Positions 14,859 through 19,527 of a stretch of 24,736 nucleotides of DNA are shown in pieces (the stretch's first letter is position 1; every line of letters starts with the position of its first letter). The notes beneath the pieces were generated by a model that was not told the DNA's origin, searched no databases, and worked only from the letters and a program-made list of their open reading frames with translations. Location: positions 1 through 24,736 of IMG/VR virus record IMGVR_UViG_3300046820_000054; one strand, 5' to 3'. Both the position numbers and the translations under genes were made by a program. Source of the stretch: a virus.

Positions 14859-15004
14859 GTCTTCACCTGTAAAGAAATAGGGATGTAGATGCAAGCCAAG
14901 TCCTTGGAACTTTTTACATTCACATAGAACTTGGCATCAGCAACCAGTCTTTTACAGTTCTGGCACTTAACACCAATTAAAACTGGCTTGCATCCCAATA
15001 ACAT
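14855..15004 (-). CDS. Small Com-like CxxC protein (49 aa)
   Basis: A 49-codon frame begins with ATG 15004 that overlaps the upstream stop (TAATG) and ends with a TGA overlapping the next ATG. This tight fit on both sides argues that it is real. The product, starting MLLGCKPVLIGVKCQNCKRL, has CxxC (CQNC) plus single cysteines near each end, resembling the N-terminal half of the Mu Com-type zinc finger. The second CxxC pair of a full ribbon is missing. Function unknown. Confidence 0.6.
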   Translation of the reverse strand: MLLGCKPVLIGVKCQNCKRLVADAKFYVNVKSSKDLACIYIPISLQVKT

Positions 15005-15267
15005 TAGATTGCTCTCATGTCGTAGTCAACACTTGCGGAATGGTCTGATTCTTCAAGCAGGTGGCTTGACAGCATCATCGTGCCACGCATTTCAATCTCT
15101 ACAAATTGCTCATCAGACAGCAAAGAGAAAACGCTCGTGCCCTCGTAATGGATGGACTTAAGATTCTCAGCGTATGTACCTTCCTCGTCCATCTCGTATC
15201 CCAAGACGCATTGCACAGTCTCGTCACCAGCACCAGTAGTTGTTTCAAATTTGAATTCGTATTCCAT
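15004..15267 (-). CDS. Small acidic phage protein, unknown (87 aa)
   Basis: An acidic protein starting MEYEFKFETTTGAGDETVQC. It looks like a small beta sheet followed by a helix with SLLSDEQFVEIEMRGTMML. No recognised domain. The ATG has a good ribosome site (AAGGA, 7 nt before ATG) that is part of a 31-bp element shared with the plus-strand operon (see 15275-15305). It is the second gene of the transcript starting near 15570. Confidence 0.65.
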   Translation of the reverse strand: MEYEFKFETTTGAGDETVQCVLGYEMDEEGTYAENLKSIHYEGTSVFSLLSDEQFVEIEMRGTMMLSSHLLEESDHSASVDYDMRAI

Positions 15268-15274
15268 GATTTTT

Positions 15275-15305
15275 TCCTTAAAAGTGGGGGACTAAGCCCC
15301 CTGTT
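15275..15305 (-). promoter_or_regulatory. Repeated G/C hairpin plus Shine-Dalgarno element, minus-strand copy
   Basis: Minus strand: AACAGGGGGCTTAGTCCCCC followed by ACTTTTAAGGA. GGGGG (15301-15297) pairs with CCCCC (15290-15286) around a 6-nt loop, and the Shine-Dalgarno AAGGA of the 87-aa gene follows 7 nt later. A nearly identical element lies on the plus strand at 19070-19099 (28 matching columns of 31 by hand alignment). There is no U-run, so it is not a standard terminator. It could stabilise mRNA, mark a processing site or modulate translation of the following gene. Confidence 0.7.
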
Positions 15306-15308
15306 AAA

Positions 15309-15530
15309 TTAGTTAAGAATTAAGCGACCAGTCAAACCCCTAGACTTCAAGCAATCAATTGCGTTTTGGATTGCCTCTCTACGAGAATGACCATAGAAAA
15401 CTGGAGGCACATTCGTATCTGGCAAAGCACAATCGAATTCAACTATCCAAGCTGGAGGAACAGTAGCCCGAATACGAGGGTTGTATTGTTCTTGTTGAAA
15501 GTAGCAATCTGCGTAGAATTTGTTTGACAT
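15309..15530 (-). CDS. Small hypothetical protein, first gene of a regulated unit (73 aa)
   Basis: The 73-residue product starts MSNKFYADCYFQQEQYNPRI and has a strand-rich centre (ATVPPAWIVEFDCAL). A helix with GHSRREAIQNAIDCLKSRGL follows, then a short TGRLILN end. The strand-strand-strand-helix-strand layout resembles small HicB-like or dsRBD-like folds, but no motif is decisive. It is the first gene after the 93-bp repeated promoter-leader and is followed by the repeated hairpin. Its counterpart in the plus-strand unit is the unrelated 42-aa gene at 18936. Function unknown. Confidence 0.65.
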   Translation of the reverse strand: MSNKFYADCYFQQEQYNPRIRATVPPAWIVEFDCALPDTNVPPVFYGHSRREAIQNAIDCLKSRGLTGRLILN

Positions 15531-15537
15531 GACTTAA

Positions 15538-15630
15538 TCCTTAAAAGTACCCTTGCGAATTGCTTGGGCTGATGTGATTGTATAGTTTTCTCAACACTTT
15601 GTTGAAAAATATATGTAAGTATTTACCCTA
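15538..15630 (-). promoter_or_regulatory. 93-bp promoter-leader repeat, minus-strand copy
   Basis: Minus strand from TAGGGTAAAT (15630) to AAGGA (15538). A -10 box TACAAT lies at 15582-15577, with a weak -35 (TTCAAC at 18 bp, or TCAACA at 17 bp). An inverted repeat TCAACA-aag-TGTTGA (15605-15591) covers the -35 and upstream spacer and is a candidate operator. Downstream, AGCCCAAGCAATTCGC then AGGGT can form a short CCC/GGG stem before the ribosome site. A plus-strand copy at 18836-18928 matches in about 75 of 95 aligned columns. The element begins inside the ninB stop codon region. Confidence 0.75.
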
Positions 15631-16027
15631 GATCGATTCCGTTGTTTGCAGCCCACGAGTAAAGCCACTCAATAAACTCGTTTGCCATTTCTTTGGTGAA
15701 GTTTCTTGTCTGAAAGCCTAGCTGGACAATTCCAGAGCCGTCCAGATTTGGGACTACCTTTCCTTGGATGTTCTCTACCTCACGCAAGTATTGGTCAACA
15801 AGTAAGCGCTTCCAGTCCTCGGCAGACCACTTAGCGCCCATGTGCTGCGCTTGTTTGGCAATATCACCAATCATGGCGTGATACTTTTCCTCTTGCTCTC
15901 TGGTTTTACTGACCAACTTAATTTCCATTGTTAGATGTTTGCCAGCATCCAAGGCTTTGGTTATCTTGTCCCAATGAAGACGAATACTGGTTTTCGCCTG
16001 TTCTGTACTTGTCAGGTGAATAATCAT
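15623..16027 (-). CDS. ninB: NinB-like recombination protein
   Basis: The 134-residue protein has the NinB order of features. An N-terminal strand-helix (IIHLTSTEQAKTSIRLHWDK) is followed by a strand with GKHLTMEIKLVSKTREQEEK, a helix YHAMIGDIAKQAQHMGAKWS, and AEDWKRLLVDQYLREVE. The substrate-binding strand has VPNLDGSGIVQLGFQTRNFT, and a final helix has KEMANEFIEWLYSWAANNGI. NinB of lambda (Orf) binds single-stranded DNA and helps load recombination proteins. It overlaps the downstream-acting nuclease gene region by 4 nt at its start, and ends at the 93-bp regulatory repeat. Together with ERF and SSB-like genes on the plus strand it forms the recombination set. Confidence 0.85.
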   Translation of the reverse strand: MIIHLTSTEQAKTSIRLHWDKITKALDAGKHLTMEIKLVSKTREQEEKYHAMIGDIAKQAQHMGAKWSAEDWKRLLVDQYLREVENIQGKVVPNLDGSGIVQLGFQTRNFTKEMANEFIEWLYSWAANNGIDLG

Positions 16028-16290
16028 TTAACTACTCCGATCATTCGTAATGCCGCTTCTGGGCTATCTATTCTTGCCAAGGTACTTCCAGACCAATTCT
16101 CGAAAAAGTCGGTTTGTAGCTTGGTTAAGCGCTTTTTAGAGTCTGTTTTGATCTCCACCAAGAAAGTATGACCCTTGTAGCCAACCAAAAGATCAACTGG
16201 TAAGCCAATAATCCAGACGTATGCGCCAGCACCTCGCAAGGCTGAGACTATTTGTTCTTGGTTAGCATCTACCCTAGCTGCGTATCTCAT
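16024..16290 (-). CDS. PD-(D/E)xK small nuclease, resolvase-like (88 aa)
   Basis: This 88-residue protein has the compact PD-(D/E)xK pattern. E12 lies in RVDANQEQIVSALRGAGAYV, D33 in GLPVDLLVG, E46-x-K48 in TFLVEIKTDS, and Q59 in TKLQTDFFENW. Active-site order (E, D, ExK, Q) and the size fit VRR-NUC or Holliday-junction-resolvase-like phage nucleases. It probably processes recombination or replication intermediates. It lies between ninB and a small unknown gene, with ATGA overlaps at both ends. Confidence 0.8.
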   Translation of the reverse strand: MRYAARVDANQEQIVSALRGAGAYVWIIGLPVDLLVGYKGHTFLVEIKTDSKKRLTKLQTDFFENWSGSTLARIDSPEAALRMIGVVK

Positions 16291-16499
16291 TCGAATGTCC
16301 CATCTTTAATCATGTTCATGTAGGTGCGGATACGATCTCTAGCGCCAGAGCCATAGATTCGTTCTGCTCTCTCTAGCCGACCACGGACAAAGTCACGATC
16401 TTTGTTTGTTTCCCAAGTGCGATAGAGTTCCCGAGCTTCTGCTTGCTCGAGGATTACCCTATCGCTTGGGTTTTCTACATTACGCCTGCTGAATGTCAC
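16287..16499 (-). CDS. Small hypothetical arginine-rich protein (70 aa)
   Basis: A 70-residue, charged helical protein starting MTFSRRNVENPSDRVILEQA, with EARELYRTW and GRLERAERIYGSGARDRIRT. The middle (R.L..AER..G..A...R....) resembles small helical phage proteins placed next to recombination nucleases, but no family is assigned with confidence. It overlaps the next gene in an ATGA junction and the upstream 37-aa gene by 20 nt. Confidence 0.6.
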   Translation of the reverse strand: MTFSRRNVENPSDRVILEQAEARELYRTWETNKDRDFVRGRLERAERIYGSGARDRIRTYMNMIKDGTFE

Positions 16500-16593
16500 C
16501 AGTTAACTCCAATGCTTTGTTTATGAGGTGTAGAGGATAAGGTACGCCATCACGCACCTTGTCTAGTAGTTTCATGGCTTCATAGTGACTCAC
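16480..16593 (-). CDS. Tiny protein with GTG start (37 aa)
   Basis: A 37-codon frame starts at GTG 16593, preceded by GGAGAATCCTAA (GGAG at a good distance). The product is MSHYEAMKLLDKVRDGVPYP, then LHLINKALELTGDIQQA. The pattern EA..LLD.VR.G..YP...IN.AL.LTGD is familiar as a very small phage protein of unknown role (from memory). An internal ATG at 16575 is an alternative start. It overlaps the methyltransferase end by 14 nt and the next gene by 20 nt. Confidence 0.55.
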   Translation of the reverse strand: MSHYEAMKLLDKVRDGVPYPLHLINKALELTGDIQQA

Positions 16594-17401
16594 TTAGGAT
16601 TCTCCATGCTGTTGCAGCGCAAAGTGGAACTTGTCCATTTCCAATGGCTTTAAGTCTGTCCACCCTAGCGGCCACCCCATCAGCCACTCTACCCACGTTG
16701 GGTTCAGTATCCCACCAGTCTTGTTCTTGTCTATTAAAACAACTGTTCCAAGACCCGGTGACTGTCTCTTGAACTCTGATGGGCTTCCCTTCTCGTTTGA
16801 GTTGTGACAAGTTGGTGTAGGAAATTTCTCTTGTCTTTTCTTTAATGCTTTTCTGCTGTTGCTCCCACCATCTAATCCTGTCGTGTTGGGCGTGTGGAAG
16901 CTGTCCACGCCATTTGGCGACAATCCAGATTCTGTCCCTCTGATGGTTTGCTCCAACATCCGCTGCTCCCAACACTCCCCATCTCGCATCAAACCCCATT
17001 GAGGCCAAGTCTCCGAGAACTCGTCCAAGTCCCCTAGAAGTGAGCATTGGTGAGTTTTCCACGAACACGAATCTAGGTCGTACTTCGTGAATGATCCTCG
17101 CCATTTCTCCCCACATTCCAGATCGTTCTCCGTCAATTCCGACACCTTTTCCTGCGGCTGAGATGTCTTGGCATGGAAACCCGCCAGATACAACGTCAAC
17201 AATTCCCTTCCAAGGTCGTCCGTCAAAGGTTTGAACATCATCCCAAATCGGGAAAGGCGGGAGAACTTTGTCATTTTGTCTGGCGCACAGTACGCTTGCT
17301 GGGTATTGCTCCCATTCAACGGCACAGACTGTTCTCCAACCAAGGAGGTGTCCACCAAGTATTCCTCCACCAGCGCCTGCGAAAAGAGCCAACTCATTCA
17401 T
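16580..17401 (-). CDS. DNA cytosine-C5 methyltransferase
   Basis: The 273-residue product has the C5-methyltransferase motifs in order: motif I FAGAGGGILG (7-16), motif IV GGFPCQDIS (73-81) with catalytic C77, and motif VI ENSP (115-118; the usual ENV is altered but the Glu is kept). Motif VIII is QRDRIWIVA (154-162), and the motif X region is RLKAIGNGQVP (249-259). The target-recognition region (about 165-240) is short, as in other phage enzymes. It methylates cytosine, probably to evade host restriction; no partner nuclease is nearby. The start overlaps the DUF1376 gene stop (ATGA). The whole coding region is also open in a second frame (16594-17397). Confidence 0.93.
   Translation of the reverse strand: MNELALFAGAGGGILGGHLLGWRTVCAVEWEQYPASVLCARQNDKVLPPFPIWDDVQTFDGRPWKGIVDVVSGGFPCQDISAAGKGVGIDGERSGMWGEMARIIHEVRPRFVFVENSPMLTSRGLGRVLGDLASMGFDARWGVLGAADVGANHQRDRIWIVAKWRGQLPHAQHDRIRWWEQQQKSIKEKTREISYTNLSQLKREGKPIRVQETVTGSWNSCFNRQEQDWWDTEPNVGRVADGVAARVDRLKAIGNGQVPLCAATAWRILSESL
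16594..17397 (-). CDS. Long ORF nested out of frame inside the methyltransferase gene (267 aa)
   Basis: A 267-codon frame, starting ATG 17397 only 4 nt after the methyltransferase ATG, spans nearly the whole methyltransferase gene in another frame. The shared upstream GGCGG lies 7 nt before this ATG but only 3 nt before the methyltransferase ATG. The translation includes SCSWKTHQCSLLGDLDEFSE (110-129), TWPQWGLMRDGECWE (130-144), FPTPT (192-196) and LNPTWVEWLMGWPLGWTDLK (231-250). I recall these blocks from proteins annotated in many phages and bacteria, sometimes near methyltransferases. It may be a real overprinted gene, or a shadow of conserved methyltransferase codons that is itself widely annotated. 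No known function. Confidence 0.45.
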   Translation of the reverse strand: MSWLFSQALVEEYLVDTSLVGEQSVPLNGSNTQQAYCAPDKMTKFSRLSRFGMMFKPLTDDLGRELLTLYLAGFHAKTSQPQEKVSELTENDLECGEKWRGSFTKYDLDSCSWKTHQCSLLGDLDEFSETWPQWGLMRDGECWEQRMLEQTIRGTESGLSPNGVDSFHTPNTTGLDGGSNSRKALKKRQEKFPTPTCHNSNEKGSPSEFKRQSPGLGTVVLIDKNKTGGILNPTWVEWLMGWPLGWTDLKPLEMDKFHFALQQHGES

Positions 17402-18171
17402 ACACCGCCTTTCATTTGTTTAGCAAATTTACGAATGTAATCAGGCATAGGAGCAGCCTTCTTTTCGTCAGCTTTAATCTTTTCCAAAGCCGCATCAGGC
17501 TCTTTGCTCATCGGAACTGTGAGCCTTATGTTGTCAGCAGGATTAACTTTCGGTGCGTTAGTGCTTCTAACCCAATTACGCCATGTAGCAAACCAATCTA
17601 GCTTGACACCTTTCTGACCTGCTACTGATGTCCAATAATCCTTGAACTGGTCAAATGTTTTGGTAGGGTGAAGTTCTGGTCTTGTTTGTTGACAGAACTC
17701 TTCCCATTCTTTTGGAAAATTGAAATTAGAAGCGAGGCGTTTGCCGAGTATCCTCTTATCTATTGGTTTATGGTTATTGGTTATTGGTTCTTGGTTAGGG
17801 TTATCTTTGGAAACCACTTGGGTTTCTTGTTGGTTAGCGTTTAGGTTTGACTTAGGTCTTCCACCTAGCTTTCCAACCTTACGATTACGCTCTGCTTTAG
17901 CTTGATAGTCAGCAATTGCCTTGTCGCAACGCTTGTGAAACCAACAATCATTCTCCATGTCAAACATAAAGAATTCCTCAAGTACTGTTTGAACTGCATT
18001 AATTTGTGCAGTCATCCGTATCCGTCTGGAAACCTCTTGGGTTTTGTTTGGGATAGGTTTTTCGCTTGTGTAGTACAAATCAAGTAAGCGCCTAAATGCC
18101 AAGTCCTCATAGGCTGACAAGTGCGCTGTGTCGTGAATGTAATCACTCACATGAAAAGAATAGTAGTGCAT
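17398..18171 (-). CDS. DUF1376-type phage replication protein
   Basis: ATG 18171 is preferred (GAGG ribosome site, family start MHYYSFHVSDYIHDTAHLSA); the frame extends to 18225 with a GTG. The N-terminal DUF1376 domain spans about 2-80, with YEDLAFRRLLDLYYTSEKPI. A basic linker follows (RNRKVGKLGGRPKSNLNANQ). The C-terminal domain (about 155-215) has WEEFCQQTRPELHPTKTFDQ and FKDYWTSVAGQKGVKLDWFA followed by TWRNWVR. The F..YW......DW..TW.NWV pattern resembles DnaT and phage O-type replication proteins that recruit the host helicase. It ends KQMKGGV, on the methyltransferase start. A likely promoter with direct repeats lies about 100 nt upstream. Confidence 0.8.
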   Translation of the reverse strand: MHYYSFHVSDYIHDTAHLSAYEDLAFRRLLDLYYTSEKPIPNKTQEVSRRIRMTAQINAVQTVLEEFFMFDMENDCWFHKRCDKAIADYQAKAERNRKVGKLGGRPKSNLNANQQETQVVSKDNPNQEPITNNHKPIDKRILGKRLASNFNFPKEWEEFCQQTRPELHPTKTFDQFKDYWTSVAGQKGVKLDWFATWRNWVRSTNAPKVNPADNIRLTVPMSKEPDAALEKIKADEKKAAPMPDYIRKFAKQMKGGV

Positions 18172-18241
18172 AAAGCATCCTCGCAAACCCTCCAGAAAAA
18201 AACAGTCGGCAGGTGGGAGGTTCACTTTTCGGCACGCTCAT
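18143..18241 (-). other. Possible 32-codon upstream ORF overlapping the replication gene start
   Basis: In the 5' leader, ATG 18241 opens a 32-codon frame (MSVPKSEPPTCRLFFSGGFA, then RMLYALLFFSCE). It crosses the replication gene start in another frame and stops at 18143. No clear ribosome site precedes it, and its ATG lies in the loop of a leader hairpin. It could influence translation of the replication protein, or be chance. Confidence 0.25.
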
Positions 18242-18252
18242 GACTTCGTGCC
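18231..18252 (-). promoter_or_regulatory. Hairpin in the 5' leader of the replication gene
   Basis: GGCACG (18252-18247 on the minus strand) pairs perfectly with CGTGCC (18236-18231) around a 10-nt loop. It lies about 12 nt downstream of the inferred transcription start of the promoter at 18271-18299 and 60 nt before the DUF1376 ATG. Purines, not Ts, follow it, so it is not a terminator. An operator or mRNA-stability element is possible. Confidence 0.5.
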
Positions 18253-18270
18253 TAGCCGTTGTTTCAAAAC

Positions 18271-18303
18271 ATTGTAAACTTAAAAAAGCCTTCTGTAAAC
18301 TTA
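18271..18303 (-). promoter_or_regulatory. Sigma70-type promoter with 21-bp-spaced direct repeats
   Basis: Minus strand: -35 TTTACA (18299-18294), 17-bp spacer, -10 TACAAT (18276-18271), each 5 of 6 consensus bases. The decamer TAAGTTTACA occurs twice, at 18303-18294 and 18282-18273, exactly 21 bp (two helical turns) apart, so the repeats cover both promoter boxes on the same DNA face. This is a good candidate operator for one of the two regulators encoded just upstream. It would drive the DUF1376, methyltransferase and downstream genes. The first repeat includes the stop codon of the preceding gene. Confidence 0.75.
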
Positions 18304-18651
18304 TTTATTTGCTGTGAAATTAGGATTCCCGCTATACAAGCGTCTAGCCTGTGCAGCCATCACTCGATACTCAGTAGGCGTAAAGATACCTTTAGCGTTC
18401 CGTATATCAAATGGGTTTAGCAAACAGCGCTTTTCCTCTGGTTTCTTAGCCTCGATTAACTGATCTGCAAGTGTGTACTGAGCAACCCAATGCTTTCCAG
18501 ACTTAACCAGTTCAGTCGTTAGCTTGCCTTGGTAGCGCAGTTTCTTCGCTGTAGACAGCACAGTAGCTTGTGGCATACCAGTTAGGTTAGCAACCTCTCT
18601 TGAGGTCAATGAGCCGTTTTGTAGGGCTTTGATTACTTGTGCTTGAGTCAT
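18301..18651 (-). CDS. Helix-turn-helix DNA-binding protein (116 aa)
   Basis: The N-terminal 60 residues look like a winged helix: MTQAQVIKALQNGSLTSREV, then ANLTGMPQATVLSTAKKLRY (the helix-turn-helix) and a wing with GKLTTELVKSGKHWVAQYTL. The C-terminal part carries cysteine-containing RCLLNPFDIRNAKGIFTPTE and a helix RVMAAQARRLYSG. It follows the cro-like gene with an ATGA overlap, so the two are co-expressed. A second transcription regulator, or a replication initiator analogous to genes after cro in lambdoid phages, are both possible. Its stop codon lies inside the direct-repeat promoter that drives the next unit. Confidence 0.7.
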   Translation of the reverse strand: MTQAQVIKALQNGSLTSREVANLTGMPQATVLSTAKKLRYQGKLTTELVKSGKHWVAQYTLADQLIEAKKPEEKRCLLNPFDIRNAKGIFTPTEYRVMAAQARRLYSGNPNFTANK

Positions 18652-18800
18652 TTAAACCAATCTGGTCTTAGTTCTTTGAGTTGATAAAGGCGCAATAGAG
18701 GAATGGTCTTCCATTGGTGAACGGCAGACCTTTCTATTCCAAAGATACGAGCAAGCGCACTTTGTGAGCCTGCAAGTGTGATAGCAGTTTGTTTATCCAT
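18648..18800 (-). CDS. Cro-like repressor (50 aa)
   Basis: A 50-codon frame from ATG 18800 to TGA 18648 encodes MDKQTAITLAGSQSALARIF, GIERSAVHQWKTIPLLRLYQ and LKELRPDWFK. This is the P22-Cro/YdaS type helix-turn-helix: an A...GSQ.ALA..(F/L)GI...AV..W..IP..R...L pattern with the recognition helix at about 24-30. It is divergent from the plus-strand operon, so this is the genetic switch region. The -10 box ends only 6 nt before the ATG and no ribosome site exists, so its mRNA is probably leaderless. A palindrome overlaps its promoter, consistent with autorepression. Confidence 0.85.
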   Translation of the reverse strand: MDKQTAITLAGSQSALARIFGIERSAVHQWKTIPLLRLYQLKELRPDWFK

Positions 18801-18806
18801 CTAAAC

Positions 18807-18830
18807 AGTATAGCAAACAAATTATTTGTT
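18807..18830 (-). promoter_or_regulatory. cro-like gene promoter (extended -10) with palindromic operator
   Basis: On the minus strand TGCTATACT (18815-18807) is an extended -10 element. Upstream, within the spacer, AACAAAT-A-ATTTGTT (18830-18816) is a perfect palindrome with 7-bp arms. The -35 region is poor (AAAACA at 17 bp), as often seen with extended -10 promoters. A repressor dimer bound to the palindrome would block this promoter and lie 30 bp from the plus-strand -35. Confidence 0.7.
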
Positions 18831-18835
18831 GTTTT

Positions 18836-18928
18836 TAGGGTAAACACCTACATAAATATATTGAGTAATGTTCAGAAACCTTTACAATCCATCTTAGCCC
18901 AAGCAATTCGTGAGGGTCTTTTTAAGGA
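18836..18928 (+). promoter_or_regulatory. 93-bp promoter-leader repeat, plus-strand copy (early rightward promoter)
   Basis: -35 TTGAGT (18861-18866), 16-bp spacer, -10 TACAAT (18883-18888). Transcription would start near 18895, at AGCCCAAGCAATTCG, the block identical in both copies. CCC (18898-18900) can pair with GGG (18914-18916), and a G-U pair is kept in both copies. The Shine-Dalgarno AAGGAG follows at 18924. The opposite-strand copy is at 15538-15630. This promoter drives the ERF/SSB-like operon and faces away from the cro-like gene. Confidence 0.8.
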
Positions 18929-18935
18929 GTCAGAA

Positions 18936-19064
18936 ATGACAGATTCACAAGTTATCGCCTCTGTAATTCGTTACCTCAAAGCTGAAGCTGGTGCAGTTTC
19001 TTGCAATGTGCATTTGCCTAGTGGTAAGAATGTCGTTGTTTACGCTGATGGCAGAGTCGAATAA
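18936..19064 (+). CDS. Small protein, first gene of the plus-strand operon (42 aa)
   Basis: ATG 18936 is chosen because AAGGAG lies 7 nt before it; the longer frame from 18789 would run through the promoter. The 42-residue product starts MTDSQVIASVIRYLKAEAGA, followed by two strands (VSCNVHLPSG, KNVVVYADGRVE). Helix-strand-strand layout; no recognised family. It sits between the 93-bp leader repeat and the repeated hairpin, the position occupied by the 73-aa gene in the minus-strand unit. Confidence 0.65.
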   Translation: MTDSQVIASVIRYLKAEAGAVSCNVHLPSGKNVVVYADGRVE

Positions 19065-19069
19065 AAATC

Positions 19070-19099
19070 AATAGGGGGCTAGTCCCCCACATTTAAGGA
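19070..19099 (+). promoter_or_regulatory. Repeated G/C hairpin plus Shine-Dalgarno element, plus-strand copy
   Basis: AATAGGGGGCTAGTCCCCC, then ACATTTAAGGA: GGGGG (19074-19078) pairs with CCCCC (19084-19088) around 5 nt, and AAGGA at 19095 serves the 29-aa gene. It is the partner of the minus-strand element at 15275-15305 and has the same place in its unit, right after the first gene. Confidence 0.7.
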
Positions 19100-19106
19100 A
19101 ATCAAA

Positions 19107-19196
19107 ATGAACTTCGAGAAAATCATGGATTACGTTACAGCAGTCTCAATTGGTGTTGGCATGGCAGTTTTACTGGTTGCATGGTGGTCAACATGA
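19107..19196 (+). CDS. Single-span membrane micro-protein (29 aa)
   Basis: A 30-codon frame with a clear ribosome site (AAGGA, 7 nt before the ATG) encodes MNFEKIMDYVTAVSIGVGMA followed by VLLVAWWST. Residues 9-27 form one hydrophobic helix with a short charged N-terminus, so an inner-membrane peptide is likely. The stop overlaps the next start (ATGA), placing it firmly in the operon. Early tiny membrane proteins of phages can affect host membrane proteins or superinfection, but no function can be assigned here. Confidence 0.65.
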   Translation: MNFEKIMDYVTAVSIGVGMAVLLVAWWST

Positions 19197-19348
19197 ACAC
19201 ACGATTCTTAACCCACGTTCGTAAGATATTTGCCACCTACGATGCCCCTCCAGAGGTCATTAGAGCCTACCAAAAGCAATGGGTAAGGTCAGTTAGGCAC
19301 TTAGGTGATAAATGGCTTGTAGCAAAGCCTATCGAAAGAATCCAATGA
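19193..19348 (+). CDS. Small basic protein (51 aa)
   Basis: ATG 19193 overlaps the preceding stop. The product MNTRFLTHVRKIFATYDAPP continues with EVIRAYQKQWVRSVRHLGDK and WLVAKPIERIQ. It is basic and tryptophan-containing; RFLTH.RK.F....AP......NQ..W..(A/S)VR.LG..WL is familiar from phages of Burkholderiales (from memory). Function unknown. Its stop overlaps the next ATG. Confidence 0.65.
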   Translation: MNTRFLTHVRKIFATYDAPPEVIRAYQKQWVRSVRHLGDKWLVAKPIERIQ

Positions 19349-19527
19349 CCAGACAAGACGCAATCCAAGACTTACAGGGTGAGTACTGCTGCTACTGCAC
19401 TAACCCTAAGACCTACGGCTCGTGCTGTGGAGAAAACCACTTCGTACCTTTCGAGGATTTATACGAGGAAGACAAAGAAGCAATGATTGAAGAATATTTA
19501 AGTGAAGGAAATGAAAATGGTACATAA
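19345..19527 (+). CDS. Small cysteine-rich protein (60 aa)
   Basis: The start ATG 19345 is chosen for its ATGA overlap; the frame is open further upstream. MTRQDAIQDLQGEYCCYCTN continues with PKTYGSCCGENHFVPFEDLY and an acidic tail. The cysteines (YCCYC, SCC) plus His suggest a zinc site. Unknown function. The ribosome site of the ERF gene lies in its last codons. Confidence 0.65.
   Translation: MTRQDAIQDLQGEYCCYCTNPKTYGSCCGENHFVPFEDLYEEDKEAMIEEYLSEGNENGT

Noticed and set aside
18789-18935. Upstream extension of the 42-aa gene to 18789
   Set aside because: The extension covers the divergent promoter and the 93-bp leader repeat, so it is regulatory, not coding.
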